64,000 bases of DNA from Paguma larvata (GCA_030068075.1 CM057839.1:19261167-19325166); one strand, 5' to 3'; counted from the first letter of the stretch, positions 1-13,300 are shown. Made by a program: numbers and translations. Notes: generated from the sequence alone by a model not told the origin.

Positions 1-1565
1 GCAGCTAGTGCTGTACTGTCCAAACTTCCCAACCCTTATTACCCTCTATACTTTGGGCAGAGGTGCATGTTGTGAAATATGATTATAGAATTATTTCAGA
101 AGTTGTGTAATTGCCTGTTTCATAGACTTAATTTTGTACACCATTCACTTTTCAGTTACCTATTCTTTTCAATTACACAATTGGAAGAACTTTCTAGTGG
201 TAAAAACATAGACACGTATGGATGAGTCTTCTAAATTTCCCATATAGGGTCCATTTCTTTTCATCGATCATCAACGTCCCCTTATATTAATAATAACAAA
301 ATTAAACACAACATGCTACATCATAAATGGCTACAATGAACATGATTTCAGTCAGTCTAAGAGAAATAATGAATTAATTTGTGACAGTCTTATGAATACT
401 GATTATATATATGTATATATATATGTGACTAGAAATATGCATGATCTAATGATCAGATAAAAATTTTAAAATTTCAAATTACAGTCTGTATGTACATGAT
501 GAATTTTGCAATTTGCAGGATAGAAAAAGACAAAAAAATGGAAGAGAAATATAGAAGAGAGTGAGTTTGATTCCAGTCTAACTCTTTGATCAGAAATAGG
601 ACTGGCATAAACATTTAGAGAGATTTTCAACTCTGATATAAACTGATAGTGACAGCTCTCTCTAGTCATTTTGGGTCCCAATAAATCCCTTTTCCAAGAG
701 CTCTCATAATTTCACTTTGATAATATTAAATTACAGAGATAATATTTTTTCAAAGAATATCACCACTATTTTCTTACAGTATTTCAATGCAGGGGGAAAA
801 TGACGTTATTTTCATTCAAGGAGTGTGGAAAGTATTGGTTTTACATGTAAGATTTTCCAGAGACACTGTTTAGATCTGTGGTACACTGTCTAGTATTAAT
901 TATCAATATTGTGCATCTGACTATAATATTTTAACCATCTCTGAAAGCAATAGGCATAAAATATATTTTTCCCCAGAACGGATCTATATCTGAAAAATTT
1001 ACACTTGTTGTAACATTGAAATACTTTGCTAAATTTAATTCAAGTAAATATAGCTTTAGCAGGCACCAAATTGATTTATTTCTGCCTCCTATCCACAGTA
1101 AATCTTTCATATTTTAGCAAAATCATCCAAAATAAGTTGAGTAGGAAAAATGCATGATCAGGATTACCAAAGTACTGTTTGTTCTCTGGGAAAGTTATCC
1201 AAGGTTAGCATACAATTTTATAAGACGTGAATCTTATTCTCTAACCATTTTTGTTGGTGCTATTGTTCGAGGTTGGTTTAGGTTCAACCGTTGGGCTGGA
1301 TGTCCAGAATCCTGTTCTTTCAACAATTCTTATCTGATGTCATATGCACTGTGTTAACTATTTTTCTTTTGTTTTATAATTTAGAAAAGTCAAAAGATGA
1401 TCCTAAACATAGCAAAGTAATGGTGTGACAATCTAAGTGCTTAAGTTACTCTGTGTCATGAGGATAAAAGCTGAGAAAAGATAAGAGGCCAGCTTTATGA
1501 AAGGGTTTGTTTAATTATTTATGAACAAAAATAAGATTTTATTTATAAAAGTGACATAAAATTTT
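1..1565. other. AT-rich stretch, no gene seen
   Basis: About 1.6 kb of AT-rich sequence with no open frame longer than about 70 codons and no repeat family I can name. A short TATATG-type low-complexity patch lies near 403-425. I see no promoter, RNA gene or splice-flanked frame. Confidence 0.6.
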
Positions 1566-1775
1566 AACTTTCAGTTAATTATTCATTGAATAGTTACTAG
1601 ACATCATACATTGTGCCAAGGGATTTGTGTGTTTACCTTGGGTTTCATTCTCATGATGACCATCAGAGTGTGAATGTCATAGAAGAGGAAACATGTTTGG
1701 CAGAGGAAGTAGCTTGACAAAGTCCCACCTGGCTCAGGTGTTCTCGGCACCAAACCCAAGATGTCAACCACAACC
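1566..1775 (-). repeat. MIR SINE fragment
   Basis: On the minus strand this follows the MIR consensus: a counterpart of the 'attcattcaatagttattgagc' side near 1580-1605, then a diverged 'gaggaaac...ggaagtagcttgacaaagtcccac' core near 1686-1728, which is the typical MIR core with its 'aagtnacttgcccaaggtcaca' segment. It is old and diverged. The short reverse frame across it is not a gene. Boundaries are approximate. Confidence 0.6.
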
Positions 1776-2861
1776 TTGGAAAACAGCTCCAGGAAAACCA
1801 TAATTCCAGGAAAGCAGCCTTGAATCGCTCTGAATAGTTTTGTTTTTCTTTTTAAGAAATTAGATTTAGTTTTAGGAGAGTTAGTTGGTCCTTTATATCA
1901 ACAACAAACATGAGTGGAATAACCAACAATTACTTCCCAAGAGGCACATGGAGAATTTACCTTTAGTACTGTGGTGTTCAGATCAGAGAAGTGCCTTGGG
2001 CCACAACACTATTTTCCTCTAGGAGGTCACAGTAAACTCTTCTCCGCTGCAAGAGGGCTTTGAGGAGAAAGGATCCTTATGCTGGTACTTTTGGTATAGT
2101 GATTACTTGAGATTTTCCTTCAGATTCTACGGAACTTCTTAAGAAATACTTATACAGAGATAGATGCTTCAGGAAAATAAAGCCATTACCTATCACTTCA
2201 AAGATTGTAAGAAAAACAAAGTCATCATTATATTTTGAAGAGAGTGATGATGCATGATAATTCAGGTGCCTGAGAAGAAACAATAGTTTCTTAGATTAAC
2301 ATCAATAAAATGCTTTAATCTAAAACCATTTAGAAGAGGAACGCTCACTTCTGAAGTCTAAACTGTTTGTAGATCAGAAGGTGGGATTTAAAATGGAGAT
2401 TTAATTTTTTGGTTATTATATACTATACATTCAAGGATGTAGGAGGGCAGTAAAATTATGCCAGGAATCAATTTTCTAAGAAATGAGAATATAGTGATGA
2501 CTTGCATGCTTGTATAAATTTTGTTACATGAAATCCCCACATGGCTGAAGCTACAGATTGAAATGAACATTTTTTATAATGTGTGCTTTCTTCAAAGAAC
2601 TTCCAAAACAATATAGCAAAAAAGCATGAAATTAAAATTGCTTTCCAAAGAAGAGCATACAGTTGGCATCTGCTTCAGATTCTTTTAGCACTTTAATTTT
2701 GAAGCTATACATATACAATAGTTAATTACAGATGGAAAAGTTCAATCGATCAGCCAGCTGCTTTGATTGTACTGTGCCAAGGTAACTGCTTTCACTAATT
2801 TGTGCCCCACTTAATTTAAAAGGCATGTCAACAGATAGAAAAGTGATCTTTGTGAGTGCTG
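1776..2861. other. AT-rich stretch, nothing recognised
   Basis: Unique-looking AT-rich DNA. The frames of 60-76 codons on the minus strand have no recognisable motif, and one runs into the GT repeat. Confidence 0.5.
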
Positions 2862-2879
2862 GTATGTGTGTGTGTATGT

Positions 2880-2919
<40 letters not shown>
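2862..2919. repeat. (GT)n microsatellite
   Basis: Imperfect then perfect GT repeat, about 58 bp, with TATG and TTTG interruptions in its first half and an uninterrupted run of about 16 units in its second half. Read on the other strand it gives a His-Thr-rich nonsense peptide. Confidence 0.95.
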
Positions 2920-2922
<3 letters not shown>

Positions 2923-3211
2923 AAACAGAGAGACAACTAAGGGTATTATCACAGCCTGAGACTAAAAAATTTGATTAAAAATAAAAATAATTAGACAAAT
3001 TTTAAATTATATATTTAAAACAACCAACCTGATTGATTTCTCATGATTCTCCTAGTATTATTAATTAGTTGACTTAGTTATTTTTTGGAAATATTGTTAA
3101 ACACAGTTCAGGTGTCTTTGGAGTTGTGTTGTTTATATAATTTAAGAAATGTATGGGGGCAATTTATTTACAGTTTGACATCATTTCACAAGGATTTTAA
3201 GGTACTGTATT

Positions 3212-3425
3212 TAATTTTTTAATATTTCTTTATTTTTGAGAGCAAGAGAGAGAGAGAGTCCAAGTGGGGGAGAGGCAGAGAGAGAGAGAAATACAGAATC
3301 TGAAGCAGACTCCAGGCTCTGAGCTGTTAGTACAGAGCCAGATGTGGGGCTCAAACTCATTAACCATGAGATCATGACCTAAGTCGAAGTCGAAGGCTAA
3401 CCCGACTGAGCCACCCAGGCACCTC
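3212..3425 (-). mobile_element. CAN-SINE (feline type)
   Basis: Full-length-looking tRNA-Lys-derived carnivore SINE in reverse: T-rich tail, 'ttattttgag' stretch, GA-rich run, 'tccaggctctgagctgt' core, then 'atcatgacct' and 'actgagccacccaggc' at the tRNA head. It has several substitutions. The flanks share a loose 'ggtact(g/a)tattt' motif (3201 and 3451), but spacing from the right end makes it doubtful as a TSD. Confidence 0.95.
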
Positions 3426-4139
3426 TTTTAAATTTTTTTTTTATATGTCAGGTACTATATTTTAAACATACTGAGACAGCAAATATTATAACTATACGTA
3501 TATATGCATATATATACAAACTGTATATATTTACATATAAATATAAAATATATAAAACAATTTTTGTAAAATACATTAAACAAAGCAATGAATCAAGACA
3601 AAAAAAGAGACAAAGTAATTATGAAGTTGTAAGGGGGCAAATACGTGATCATATCACATTAGTTTCAAAACATTATTGCATCCAAAGCTTTTCACCTTAT
3701 TATGGTTTTATTTTACAAAATATATCTTTGTTTTAATGTGCACCTTACAAGAAACATCTTTTGGCTCTAAACTCTGAAAGGAAGCTCTCACCTAGGCTTT
3801 ATACAGAGAGTGTGAACAACTGGTTTCATGTGGTTCCTTTTAGGTGTGTTAGCTGACAACCCCCGATTGGACAATGTTGGATGTGAGGAGTTTAATTTTC
3901 CTGGTACTCCTCAGAATAAAAACAAATACAACAAACACTTAAGGGAAGTAGTTGAGGTCTAAACTTGTTCAGTGCTTTTTTGAAAGCATCACTCTCCCTA
4001 AAAGATGAATAATAAATGGAACACTATTTTGAGATCCCAATTTCTGCACTTTTCTTCTATTCAATGTGTGGGACAGTTTAGATCTTGAAATACACACTCT
4101 GGACAAACAGGTTAGACATGTAATCACAGTCTGCCTACC
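3426..4139. other. AT-rich stretch with TA/ATAT low complexity
   Basis: Includes an AT-rich patch of TATATA/CATATATA units at about 3490-3560. No gene or named repeat seen in the remainder. Confidence 0.5.
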
Positions 4140-4316
4140 TGACTGTGTACCACTGGCCTCTTTTTCCAGTCTTAGCTTCTTCTTAGGACTTCTTAAGAAG
4201 TCTTAGCTTCTTCTTAAATGGATTTAGTAACCTCTATCTTATAGAGGTTTTTGTAATTATTAAATGAGATTTCTGGTACTAAAGGCCTAATATGTGCCCG
4301 AGTTGTTATTATAATA
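4140..4316 (+). repeat. MIR SINE fragment with internal tandem duplication
   Basis: The 3' part reads like MIR: 'taacctctatcttatagaggtttttgtaattattaaatgag', then a relic of the 'gcctggcacatagt' segment. Within it an 18-bp unit (AGTCTTAGCTTCTTCTTA) occurs twice, at 4168-4185 and 4199-4216, with a perfect 16-bp palindrome (GACTTCTTAAGAAGTC) between them at 4187-4202. Confidence 0.5.
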
Positions 4317-4446
4317 CATAGAAATCCAAATATTTAATAGATTGAGAGAGATGGATAAAGTTGGATAAAGATATTAAAAGGATTATCTGTTATTTAATGT
4401 ACATTTGAAATTTAATGTTATACATGGATGTTTTAGATGGTTATTA

Positions 4447-4850
4447 TCTTTTTTTTAATTTATAATAGTTTATTTTCAAATTGGTTTACATATAACACCC
4501 AGTGTTCATCCCAACATGTGCCCTTTTTAATGCCCATCACCCCCTCTCCCCCCTCCCTCATCCCCCTCACCCTCAGTTTGTTCTTAGTCTTTGAGAGTCT
4601 CTTATGTTTTATCTCCCTCCCTCTCTCTGTCTTTTTTTTCTTTCCCCTCTTCCCCTCCCCCTGGTTTTTGCTTAGTCTCACAAAGTCCACCTATTCGTGG
4701 AAATATATGGTATCTGTCTTTTTCTGACTGACTTATTTCACTTAACATAATACCCTCCAGTTCCATCCATGTTGCTACACATGGCCAGATTTCATTTTTT
4801 CTCATTGCCACATAATAGTCCATTGTATATATGTGCCACATCTAACTACA
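4447..4850 (-). mobile_element. L1 3' end fragment, carnivore type
   Basis: On the minus strand this is the end of a carnivore L1: a segment with 'aatggactattatgtggc', 'atggaactggagggtattatg' and 'aagtgaaataagtcagtcag', a purine-rich run, then the conserved end 'gatgaacactgggtgttata' and a tail of T's at the left edge. It is 5'-truncated at about 4850. No ORF2 is left; the frames of 76-96 codons here are spurious. Confidence 0.9.
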
Positions 4851-5008
4851 CACTTCTTTCATTTGTATTGCTTCAATGATACTTGATTTATTTTCATTCA
4901 ATCAAGTGTCCTGTTTTTGTTACAGAGATGAAATGGAAGTATGCTCTCCAGGATGATGATAGAAGTCACTTTTATTATAGGACAAGACTACTACATTTTG
5001 GAAAGAAA

Positions 5009-5152
5009 GAAGGAAGGGGGGGAGGGAGGAAGGAAGGAAGAGAGGAAGAGAAGAGGGACAAAGGGAGGAATGAAGGAGGAACAAAGGGAGGAAGGAAGGA
5101 AGGGAGGGAAAGAGGGTGAAAGAAGGGCAGGAAGGAGGAAGGGAGGGAGGAA
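5009..5152. repeat. GGAA/GGGA purine-rich repeat
   Basis: About 145 bp, nearly all purine on the plus strand, built from GGAA, GGGA and GAAA units with scattered C and T interruptions. It gives Gly/Arg/Lys/Glu-rich nonsense frames on one strand and Ser/Pro/Leu-rich ones on the other. Confidence 0.9.
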
Positions 5153-5401
5153 GAAATCTTCCCAGGCTGCTTGCAGTATTCTTCTGTCTTTCTTCCAGAT
5201 TGTTGAGTGAGCCAGACTAGGTTAGCCATCAGTGTCCAGCAAAGTAAAACACCCCTTTCAAGTCAAAAGACCTCTCTAAATTGCCTGGACTAAAATCAGG
5301 GAAATACTTCCCTGGCTTAATGTGAAAATGAAGAACCTTAATCATTGTTCTTGAATGGATTTCCTGTTTATTTACATAGATGTGGTCTGTGGAAATTAAT
5401 A

Positions 5402-5420
5402 TACACACACACACACACAT
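5402..5420. repeat. (AC)n microsatellite, short
   Basis: About nine AC units followed by 'atacatatat'. Confidence 0.85.
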
Positions 5421-5474
5421 ACATATATTCAGTATTAGTTTTAATCTAATTGCATTTTGGTGTAAGTTACCTTT

Positions 5475-5950
5475 TCTTGCAGAACAAGTTACCTCAAATC
5501 AAATGTTTACTATAGTACATTTTTAATGAATCAGGAATCCAAGAGCAGCTTAGCTGGGGAGTCATAGCCCATGGTCTCCCATGGCTTGCCATCAAGCTAT
5601 TGACAAGAGCTGTAGCCTTTGCAGGGCCTGATTGGGGAAGGACCTGCTTTCCACATCATGCGAATCTTGGCAGGCCTCAGTTCTTTGCCGTGTCCGCCTC
5701 TCGACACACACCCAGAGTATCCACACACTATGGTAGCAAGCTTCTCCTAGGGCAAATAGTTCAAGAGGGAGTCGAAGGCGGGGCAGGGGAAGGAGGAGCG
5801 AGAAAGACAGAGAGAGAAAATTCAAAATGCAAAGCTACAGTCCTTTTAGAATCTAATTCTGAAGAGGCAACCTATCACTTCTTTCACATTTTATTCTCTA
5901 GAAATGAGTCATCAAAACCAGCTTACAGTCAAGAAGGAGGATTTAAGTTT
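5475..5950 (-). mobile_element. MLT1-type (ERVL-MaLR) LTR remnant
   Basis: The order of landmarks matches an MLT1 LTR in reverse: a 'gttacctcaaatcaaatgtt' A-rich end, 'aggaatccaagagcagctta', 'ggcaggcctcagttctttgcc', 'caagagggagtcgaaggcgg' and a 'cctatcacttctttcac' segment. It is a non-coding relic of an endogenous retrovirus-like element with no internal genes alongside. The 130-codon plus frame at 5600-5992 falls inside it and is a chance frame. The subfamily is uncertain. Confidence 0.6.
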
Positions 5951-8900
5951 CACCTCTTGAGGAAGAAGTATCTTAAGGTGCTGTGGATATAACTTTAAAA
6001 CCACCACATTGTGTTTATCTAAAGAATTTATTCATCCGTATATTCTAGATATTTAAGAAAAGGAAATAAAAATCATGTAGTTGCTGTTACTAAAAGCTAA
6101 AAAAAATTGTAAAATACATTGCTTTCACATATAGTACTGCAAGGAATTAAACTAAATTCAGCAAGTTCCTGGCTATGTAGTGGTGTTTGTACTGACATTT
6201 GTACAATCCATCCAGATAAGTAAGATTGGTCAATCTGAGTTCTATAGATAATTCGGAAGCCAATGCTTGTTATCTTCATATATACAGTGTATCCAAGAGT
6301 GTCTGTCCCATGACTTCTCAGTTTCTGAGGACATTTTTCTTTGAAGCAGTGCATTTTGTCCCTTGGTTCGTGGTACCAAAATTAACATTATTTGTGTAAT
6401 TGGACAACTTATTAAAAAACATCCCTACCTGTAAGTGCCTAGGTGTATTTATTTTAAAAATGCAGGTAGTACAGGTGTGAGAGGCCAGTGTTCCTTTTCT
6501 TCTTATCTTGGAGTAAATATTCAGGACTAATAGGGATACAGACACAGTAGCCAGATGCACTCTGAGGACCTTCTGCCTTTTGTTCAGAACTTTCTTTTTT
6601 CATTCTTCATGTAGCAGTCTGATGTTTATATTTTTGTGCTACATTGCAATGTTCACACAAAAGAAAAAGCTTTAATATCTTGGCTCTGTTCTATCTGCAA
6701 CTTCTTAGATTTTCTTTCTGTGAGTAGCTGTACTCTGACACAAAAGCCTGGCTAATGCTCTTTTCAATGGTTGAGTAAGGCTGAAAGTATCCACATCAAT
6801 TTCCTATTGCCACAAAATGATCTGGGTCATGACAATCTACAAGCCAAGTTACTAGACCATTACTAAACTACCATCGCATAAGGATAAGTTAGCAAGTTTG
6901 ACCTTTTAAGCTAAACTGCAAAATGTTCTTTTGATTAAAGTCTACAACAGTCCCCTGAGATCTCCAGTGCTGAATGTTAGGGATTTAACACAACACTGAG
7001 ATCTTGGCAGATAAATGTACCTTTACTCATAAGCTTTTCAACTCACATACGGTTTTAAATTCCCCTGCTCTATAGAATTACCATTCTGTGCTTAGTTTTA
7101 TTTTGAAGGCGGTTGCACTTATTTCTAAGATGAGGACTCATGACCGGGAAGCCAATTTAACCCAAGCAAGTAAAAGCTTTATTCTTTCTGAGAAAATTAG
7201 CTACTTAAGGATAAATACTCTAATTTGTCCTTTCAACCTAGGTTTATGGGTAATTCCTGGCTACTTTTGAATACTTCTCTGATTTCTCCCTTGAATATTT
7301 CTCTTGCCTTTTCAGCATTCTTTTCTTTTTTCATTCTTAATTCTTAATTCACCTACAGAGAATAATAGTTAAGTAAACCTTTTCTCATTCTAATTTTTGC
7401 ACACTTCTGCACCCAGTTTTTATTTCTAAGCTGGTCTGTATATTTTTGTACATATTTTCTACAATGTTGACTTTAATGTAAATTGAAACCATTTATGATC
7501 AATAGATTTATTGTTGATGCATGTGAATATTTTCCTTTTTACGTCTTTATGTTTATTGGTGTAGAAACATATTAGAGAGCTAGAAAGTACATATATGTAG
7601 CCATTTATTTTATCTTCCATGAAAACAATATCAAAGTGTGAATAAATGTAATTTCCTATTTCTAACTTGGGAAAATCAAGCTTCAAGTTCCTCTTCAGAT
7701 GTGAATAATATTAATTCTTCAGAGCTAATGAAAAAAACTTTCAGGGATTTTGGTTGATATGTAGGTAAATTACATTTCAGTTTATTCTCCTGTGTTTTAT
7801 TCTTTTGCCTGGTTCTGTTTGTTTAAGTGTATTTTTATAAAAGAAAATTGTTTCAATATAAGACTATTTTATTTATGCATTAAACACTCATTAGGAAATA
7901 TTTATTTGATGTTATTAGATTTGTTTTTCATTCCTGCTTATAATAGTTTTGTTCTCTTTTTCTAGTAGCATTTTGTGATTTATACTTCTGCCAAAATTTC
8001 ATTTATTATTTTTTATTACTAAGTTTATTTTATCTCGAGAGTCTTCCTGCTTCACTGAAGTTTACAAATTTTTCAAACACTGCTATTTGATGGACAGGAG
8101 AGCCTCAGAATTTTTTTAGTAGCTCCTTGTTTGAATGAATTGAGGAAATGGGCTGATAAATATACAACTCTAGTATCATATCCTAACAGCAATCTTTATA
8201 TTTCTTCTTTAATTTGTTTTGTGTATGGAGTATTGGTGCAGGTTTTCTTCTTCTGTAAGGGGCAATATAAATATATTTGGTTATCAGTGTTCTAAGGCAT
8301 CATTCGGCTTTCAGTATTACTTTTCCACTTCATATTATGGTTCCCCCGTTATATTAACTATTCGGTCATTCTCTTTCCAACTGCCAACCGTACATCTTTG
8401 CTGAAATAAACCAGGTTTGTCTTGGCCTTCCATCTCCTCATATTTCATAAAATATTCTAACTTTGCAATTGAAAACACCTGTATCTCAAAAAAATAGCAT
8501 ATGCATCTCTCTCTGTTTCTCTCATCTTCTATATCTGTTTCAGATAGAATTATGTCAAGCAGGCAAGGAATTTTCTCACATGACTCAAGCTTGGTCATAT
8601 ATATTAGCTAAAACCACATCTATGGTTTATAATATGAGAATTTACCTTTGATTTAGTTGGTTAATTTATCCTGAAGAGCTTGGCAAATTTATTTCCTAAC
8701 AAAAAACAAATGAGAATGGTCTTGCTAATTCCTAAGCTGTGAAAGAAGGGGAAGCAAATCTATGCATCTTTGTAAGATGTGGCCTTGGGAGGTCACCTAA
8801 AGGGGTCGTCGCATACTGAGATGGTTCTATAGTTTGGCTACTGTCTTAAAAACATCATAGAAAATATTGCTATTCGTTGTGTTTTAAAGTTTATTAAATA

Positions 8901-9173
8901 AGTGGTTTCTATAATAATTAAATAATATTATTTAATAAATCTTACAACATAGAGTTGTATTAACCGATTGGTGACTACATTGCATAGGTGTCTATTATGT
9001 GAATAAATGTTTCTTGCTGCGTACTTCTTTGGCCTCCCCACATCTAAAATTTCCAGGGAAATTAATTGTTCCATTCAAGTACCTGTGACTTTTAGATAGT
9101 TTCTTCTCAAGTATCCATTTGCCCACTGGACTAAACTCTTTCTAAAATTTCACAACACAGTATAAGTACGATC
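5951..9173. other. 3.2 kb AT-rich unique-looking sequence
   Basis: No repeat or gene recognised. The 7.3-8.1 kb part is notably T-rich on the plus strand. The frames of 60-87 codons lack splice context and motifs. Confidence 0.5.
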
Positions 9174-9380
9174 TTTTAATTTTTTTCATGTTCATTTTAT
9201 TTATTTTGAGATAGAGTGTGTGCAGGGCAGGGGCAGAGATAGAGAGAAAGAGAATCCCAAGCAGACTCTGCACTGTCAGTGCAGTTCCTGATGTGGGCTC
9301 GGACTCATGAACCATGAGATCATGACCTGAGCTGAAGTCAAGAGTCAGATACTTAACCAACTGAGCCAACCAGGAGCCCC
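9174..9380 (-). mobile_element. CAN-SINE
   Basis: Reverse-oriented copy with a tail of T's at about 9174-9187, a GA-rich run, 'cagactctgcactgtcagtg', 'accatgagatcatgacctga' and the tRNA head 'ccaactgagccaaccaggag'. Moderately diverged. Flanks share 'aagta(c/a)ga' only, so the TSD is poor. Confidence 0.95.
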
Positions 9381-10120
9381 ACAAGTAAGAATATTTAAAA
9401 AGAAAAAATCGTAAGATAAAGGTAAATATAATACTTCTGAAATCAAGTCAGTTAGTGTACTCATTGTATTATTTTCCTCTGTGGAGTATTATGTTAGGTT
9501 AAAAAAGAAATAGTGAGAAAAATAAGATATTCTTTTCTTCAGAGAGTTTAATATCACTTTTACATATAGTATGAAAATATGAAGTTACAACTAAAATTAC
9601 AACATGACAAGTCTTAAGCGTCATTTGAAGAATACAAACTATCACTTTCTCAGTTTTTAGGAGACTTGAGATTTCCATCACAAATAAAAAAAGGTTTTAT
9701 AAAGTCATTTGTACATGTTTGAGATTTAATTGTGACTGAGGGAAAGAGGAGTGAGACTATATTGGGGGCCAACTCAACATCTATTTCCCTCTATCCTGCC
9801 TCCTTAACAGTTTCCCAACTCTGTTGGAGTGTCCATCCTCATACAATGGAGATTATCTCAGTCTAAAGCCTAAGACATTGCTGTTTGTTATTTTAATAAA
9901 ATCAGAGGATGCCATTTCCTTCGCTCTAAGTAGATTTAATCATGACTGTGTGATTTAGCCCTGGTCAATAAAATGCCGGGGGACTTTAGGGGATCTGTTA
10001 GAGGCTTCCTCACACTTTATAAATAAAATAATACAAGGATAGACAACCTCTTTTGCCATGTTTATCTCCTGGAACTGTTGTATGTATCTTGTTAAAATAA
10101 GAATACTCAGTGGAAAGGAT
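9381..10120. other. No gene; possible ancient repeat at 9780-10120
   Basis: The 'tgtgatttagccctggtcaa' segment (9949-9968) and 'ctcctggaactgttgtatgt' (10066-10085) resemble a common ancient mammalian repeat whose name I cannot fix. The rest is unrecognised. Confidence 0.3.
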
Positions 10121-10131
10121 AAAAAGCTCTT

Positions 10132-10353
10132 ATATATAAAAAAATTTTTTAAATGTTTGTATATTTTCGGAAGAGAGAGAGACGAAGTGCAGCAGGGGAG
10201 GGGCAGAAAGAGAGGGAGACACAGAATATGAAGCAGGTCTCAAGCTCTGACCTGTCAGCATAGAGCCCAATGCAGGGCTTGAACTCATAACCCCTGAGAT
10301 CATGACTTGAGTGAAAGTTGGATGCTTAACTGACTGACCCAGCCAGGTACCCC
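10132..10353 (-). mobile_element. CAN-SINE with 11-bp TSD
   Basis: Reverse copy, A/T tail at left and tRNA head 'tgacccagccaggtacccc' at right. Flanked by AAAAAGCTCTT at 10121-10131 and 10357-10367, a clear L1-style target-site duplication. Confidence 0.95.
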
Positions 10354-10367
10354 TAAAAAAAGCTCTT

Positions 10368-13300
10368 TTATTAAGAGTAAAGCTTATAAAGGATTAAAAA
10401 CTCTTATAATAATGGGAAAAGAAAAAAAAAACTTGGATGATTGCAAATATTTTTAACAACTGAATATTCCAACTCTAAAGGATTCCTTAAATGTAGACTG
10501 TTGATTAAGAAAGTCAACTATTATCTTTACTGGCATTGTATTTAGCCAGATTTTTCCACTACTTGCATTTATCAATATAAAACATATCTTATAGGAGGAG
10601 AATGAAAACTGCAAACCATGCTAGAGAGATAGAAAGGGCTATGCTTATTTACTCACAACTAGTAGGTTTTAAATGAGCTTAGGGCAGGTACTTGGCATTG
10701 CATTTAGATAGGTTAGTATCAGTCATTAAGATCACCCCGTAGGTAAACACCTTAAGGTCACAAGAACTAGTAGAAATGGATAGAGCTTATGAAAAACTAC
10801 TACTTGCAAGGTACTGTGCTAAAGCTACTTGACATATTGCTGGCCTGGCATATAGTTAGGGGTAAAATGAAGGATAGTACAGATAGATGTTGGGAGAAGA
10901 GAGACCTGAGCTTGAACAAATCATGTTATCAAGGGACTTGTATGTAGTTCTCAAAGAGGTCCATGGCCAAACATATTAAATACTGAATTAAAAGAATTGA
11001 CAATGGGGAAAAGGCATGGCAGACGTGATATGTTGGGAATTTAATTATGGCTTGTACTTTGTTCTCGGTCCTTTTTGATGGGCACTTATGTGTTGTTAGA
11101 AAATCAGCTTTTCAAATGTCAGAAAGGTTCATGGCCCTATTCCATTATCTATCAGACAATCGCTGTATGTAGGGAAGGATCTTTCCTTTTAGAATTACTT
11201 TCCATTTTCTGTCATTCTGAACAAATGTCCGGAAAATATAAACACACACAGTCACATACATTAAAATATCAAAAATATACTTCCACCACTATCGAATAGC
11301 CAGGGGATATGGAAGAGGCTTGTAGCATCTCTCCATCTTCTTGCAAATTAGGAGAATTTTTCCCTTTAAGGGGGTGAAGCACACACGTGGCATCAGAGCT
11401 GAGGCTCGATTAAGCTTTATGTGTCACATGATTAGCGAAAATACTTGTATATCTGGGAAACTGGTTGACTATCAGAGTTAGTTTTCAAAATTGTTGGATT
11501 TTTCTATTTCTGTTTTCTGTAAAAAAGAATGTAGAGAGAACTTACTTAGATGATGTTTTAAACTAAGAGCTCTAGGCTTTGTTTTTTGTTTTTTCCATCA
11601 ATAGACGTGAGACAAACCTAGCTTTTTGGAGAATAAAAGAGCTGAGGAGAAGGAGAGGCTGAAGATGCTGGCAAGAGTGTAATTGAAGGAGCAAGGTCAA
11701 TAGAGGACAGATTAGGCCTGAAACGTAACAAATGCATGACTGGAATACTATGGGAGCTGATGAGTTTAAAGAGGTAGATTAAAGGCAGAGAAGATGGCAA
11801 ATTGGATAGTTCTTGCTTGATGTTCTTACTCTCTGTAAAGCAGAAATCAAGGTACTCTATCTTGATCAAAAGATGGAACATTGAGCTTGGGAAAAAAGTA
11901 AAAGATTTGTTCTGTGTGAAGTAAACTCTGAAATCAACAGAACAAAAACACAAAGGTTACAAAAGATGAATGAAGAGACAGATGGAGTTAGTCAGGAACA
12001 ACCTGTCATGGGTCAGGTAAAAAAAAATCCTCATTAATCTTTTCCAGTAAATTAAAATATAGAGTGAAGATGTTGGCTGACCCGATGCTATGTACTGAAA
12101 AAATGGAAGGGACAGGCAATGTCATTTATATTTGGAGAAAATAAAACTTTTGCTACTGCCTGGAAATAGAGTTGATTCTATTTCTATCCCTGTTTGTTTT
12201 AATAATGGGGACACGGTAATTCATCTATGTTTTATTCTATTTTTGAGAATGTAATGTGGACACAAACAATAGCAAATTTGAGTAGATCTCACAGTTAAAG
12301 GGATGATGTCAAAGCTATAAACTTCTATACTTATAAATTGTCATAGCCTGCTTCTGCTAATTCCCTTTCAGTCTTGCCATAGGCATGCCCACTTTTAAGG
12401 CATTACTAGGTTCCTTTATTTAGTGTTGCACAAATCACAACCATAAGAAAATTGGTCACTTGTTATTTTATTGTACCTTCATAGCATAAAGTTTTCAGTA
12501 ATTGAAAATTTTCTATAATTTCTAGGTAGAAACAGCAACCGCATATACCTAATTATCACAGAAGGAACTTTAGGTGATAAAGTAAATGGTACTTTTATGG
12601 ATTTTAAGATTGTAATAAAACTGGAGATTCCAGAGGGGAGTTTATCTATAAAATGCTCTAGAGAGCCACCCAAGCCAAAATTTATGGTTGTCATTCCAAT
12701 TAGAGGAAATGAGTAATTTTTATAATTTCAAAGGCATTTGGGAAAAGAAAACAGGAGGGTGAATGTCTAAGTCGATAACAATATTCCTTACATTTATATA
12801 TTGTTGTATACTATTTAAAATATTTTAACTTGCAGTCTCATTTGAACGATACTAAATTCTTAGAAGGTAGGAAAAACAGCTAATATAATTCCCAATTTGT
12901 CATTACTTTACACTGGCACATTTTCACTAAGGAGAACCAAGACTAAAAATATGTATTTCCTTTCTTCCATTTAGTAACAGTGCCTCTGCCTCAATTCAGT
13001 TGCTTTTCTTCTGTGATGATTTCCACAGGATGAATCACAATGTGGTCAGGATATAGTACTCTGTCATAACACACCTGATATTCCAGTTTTATTTTTTTTC
13101 TGAAAGTCATGCGACTTGAATAGTGATTTGCAAGCTCTAAAAACTGATGAAAAACAAACTGCATTCAATTTTTCACCTTACATAATCCTAAGGTGCCTCT
13201 CTTTCATCTCTAAAGGGAGAGCTATGCTGGAGTAAAGCAAGAACCATTAATCACAGTAGCACAGTTAAGGCATAGACCTTTTTCTCAGAGAACTTATTTG

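Noticed and set aside
3201..3463. 'ggtact(g/a)tattt' on both sides of the SINE at 3212-3425 as a TSD
   Set aside because: The right copy is about 25 bp beyond the SINE end and the left one overlaps the tail, so the positions do not fit.
4883..5229. Overlapping frames rich in Gly/Arg on one strand and Ser/Pro/Leu on the other
   Set aside because: Product of the GGAA/GGGA repeat, not genes.
5600..5992. 130-codon plus frame, the longest in the first 10 kb apart from low-complexity ones
   Set aside because: Falls within the MLT1-type LTR remnant and has no domain.
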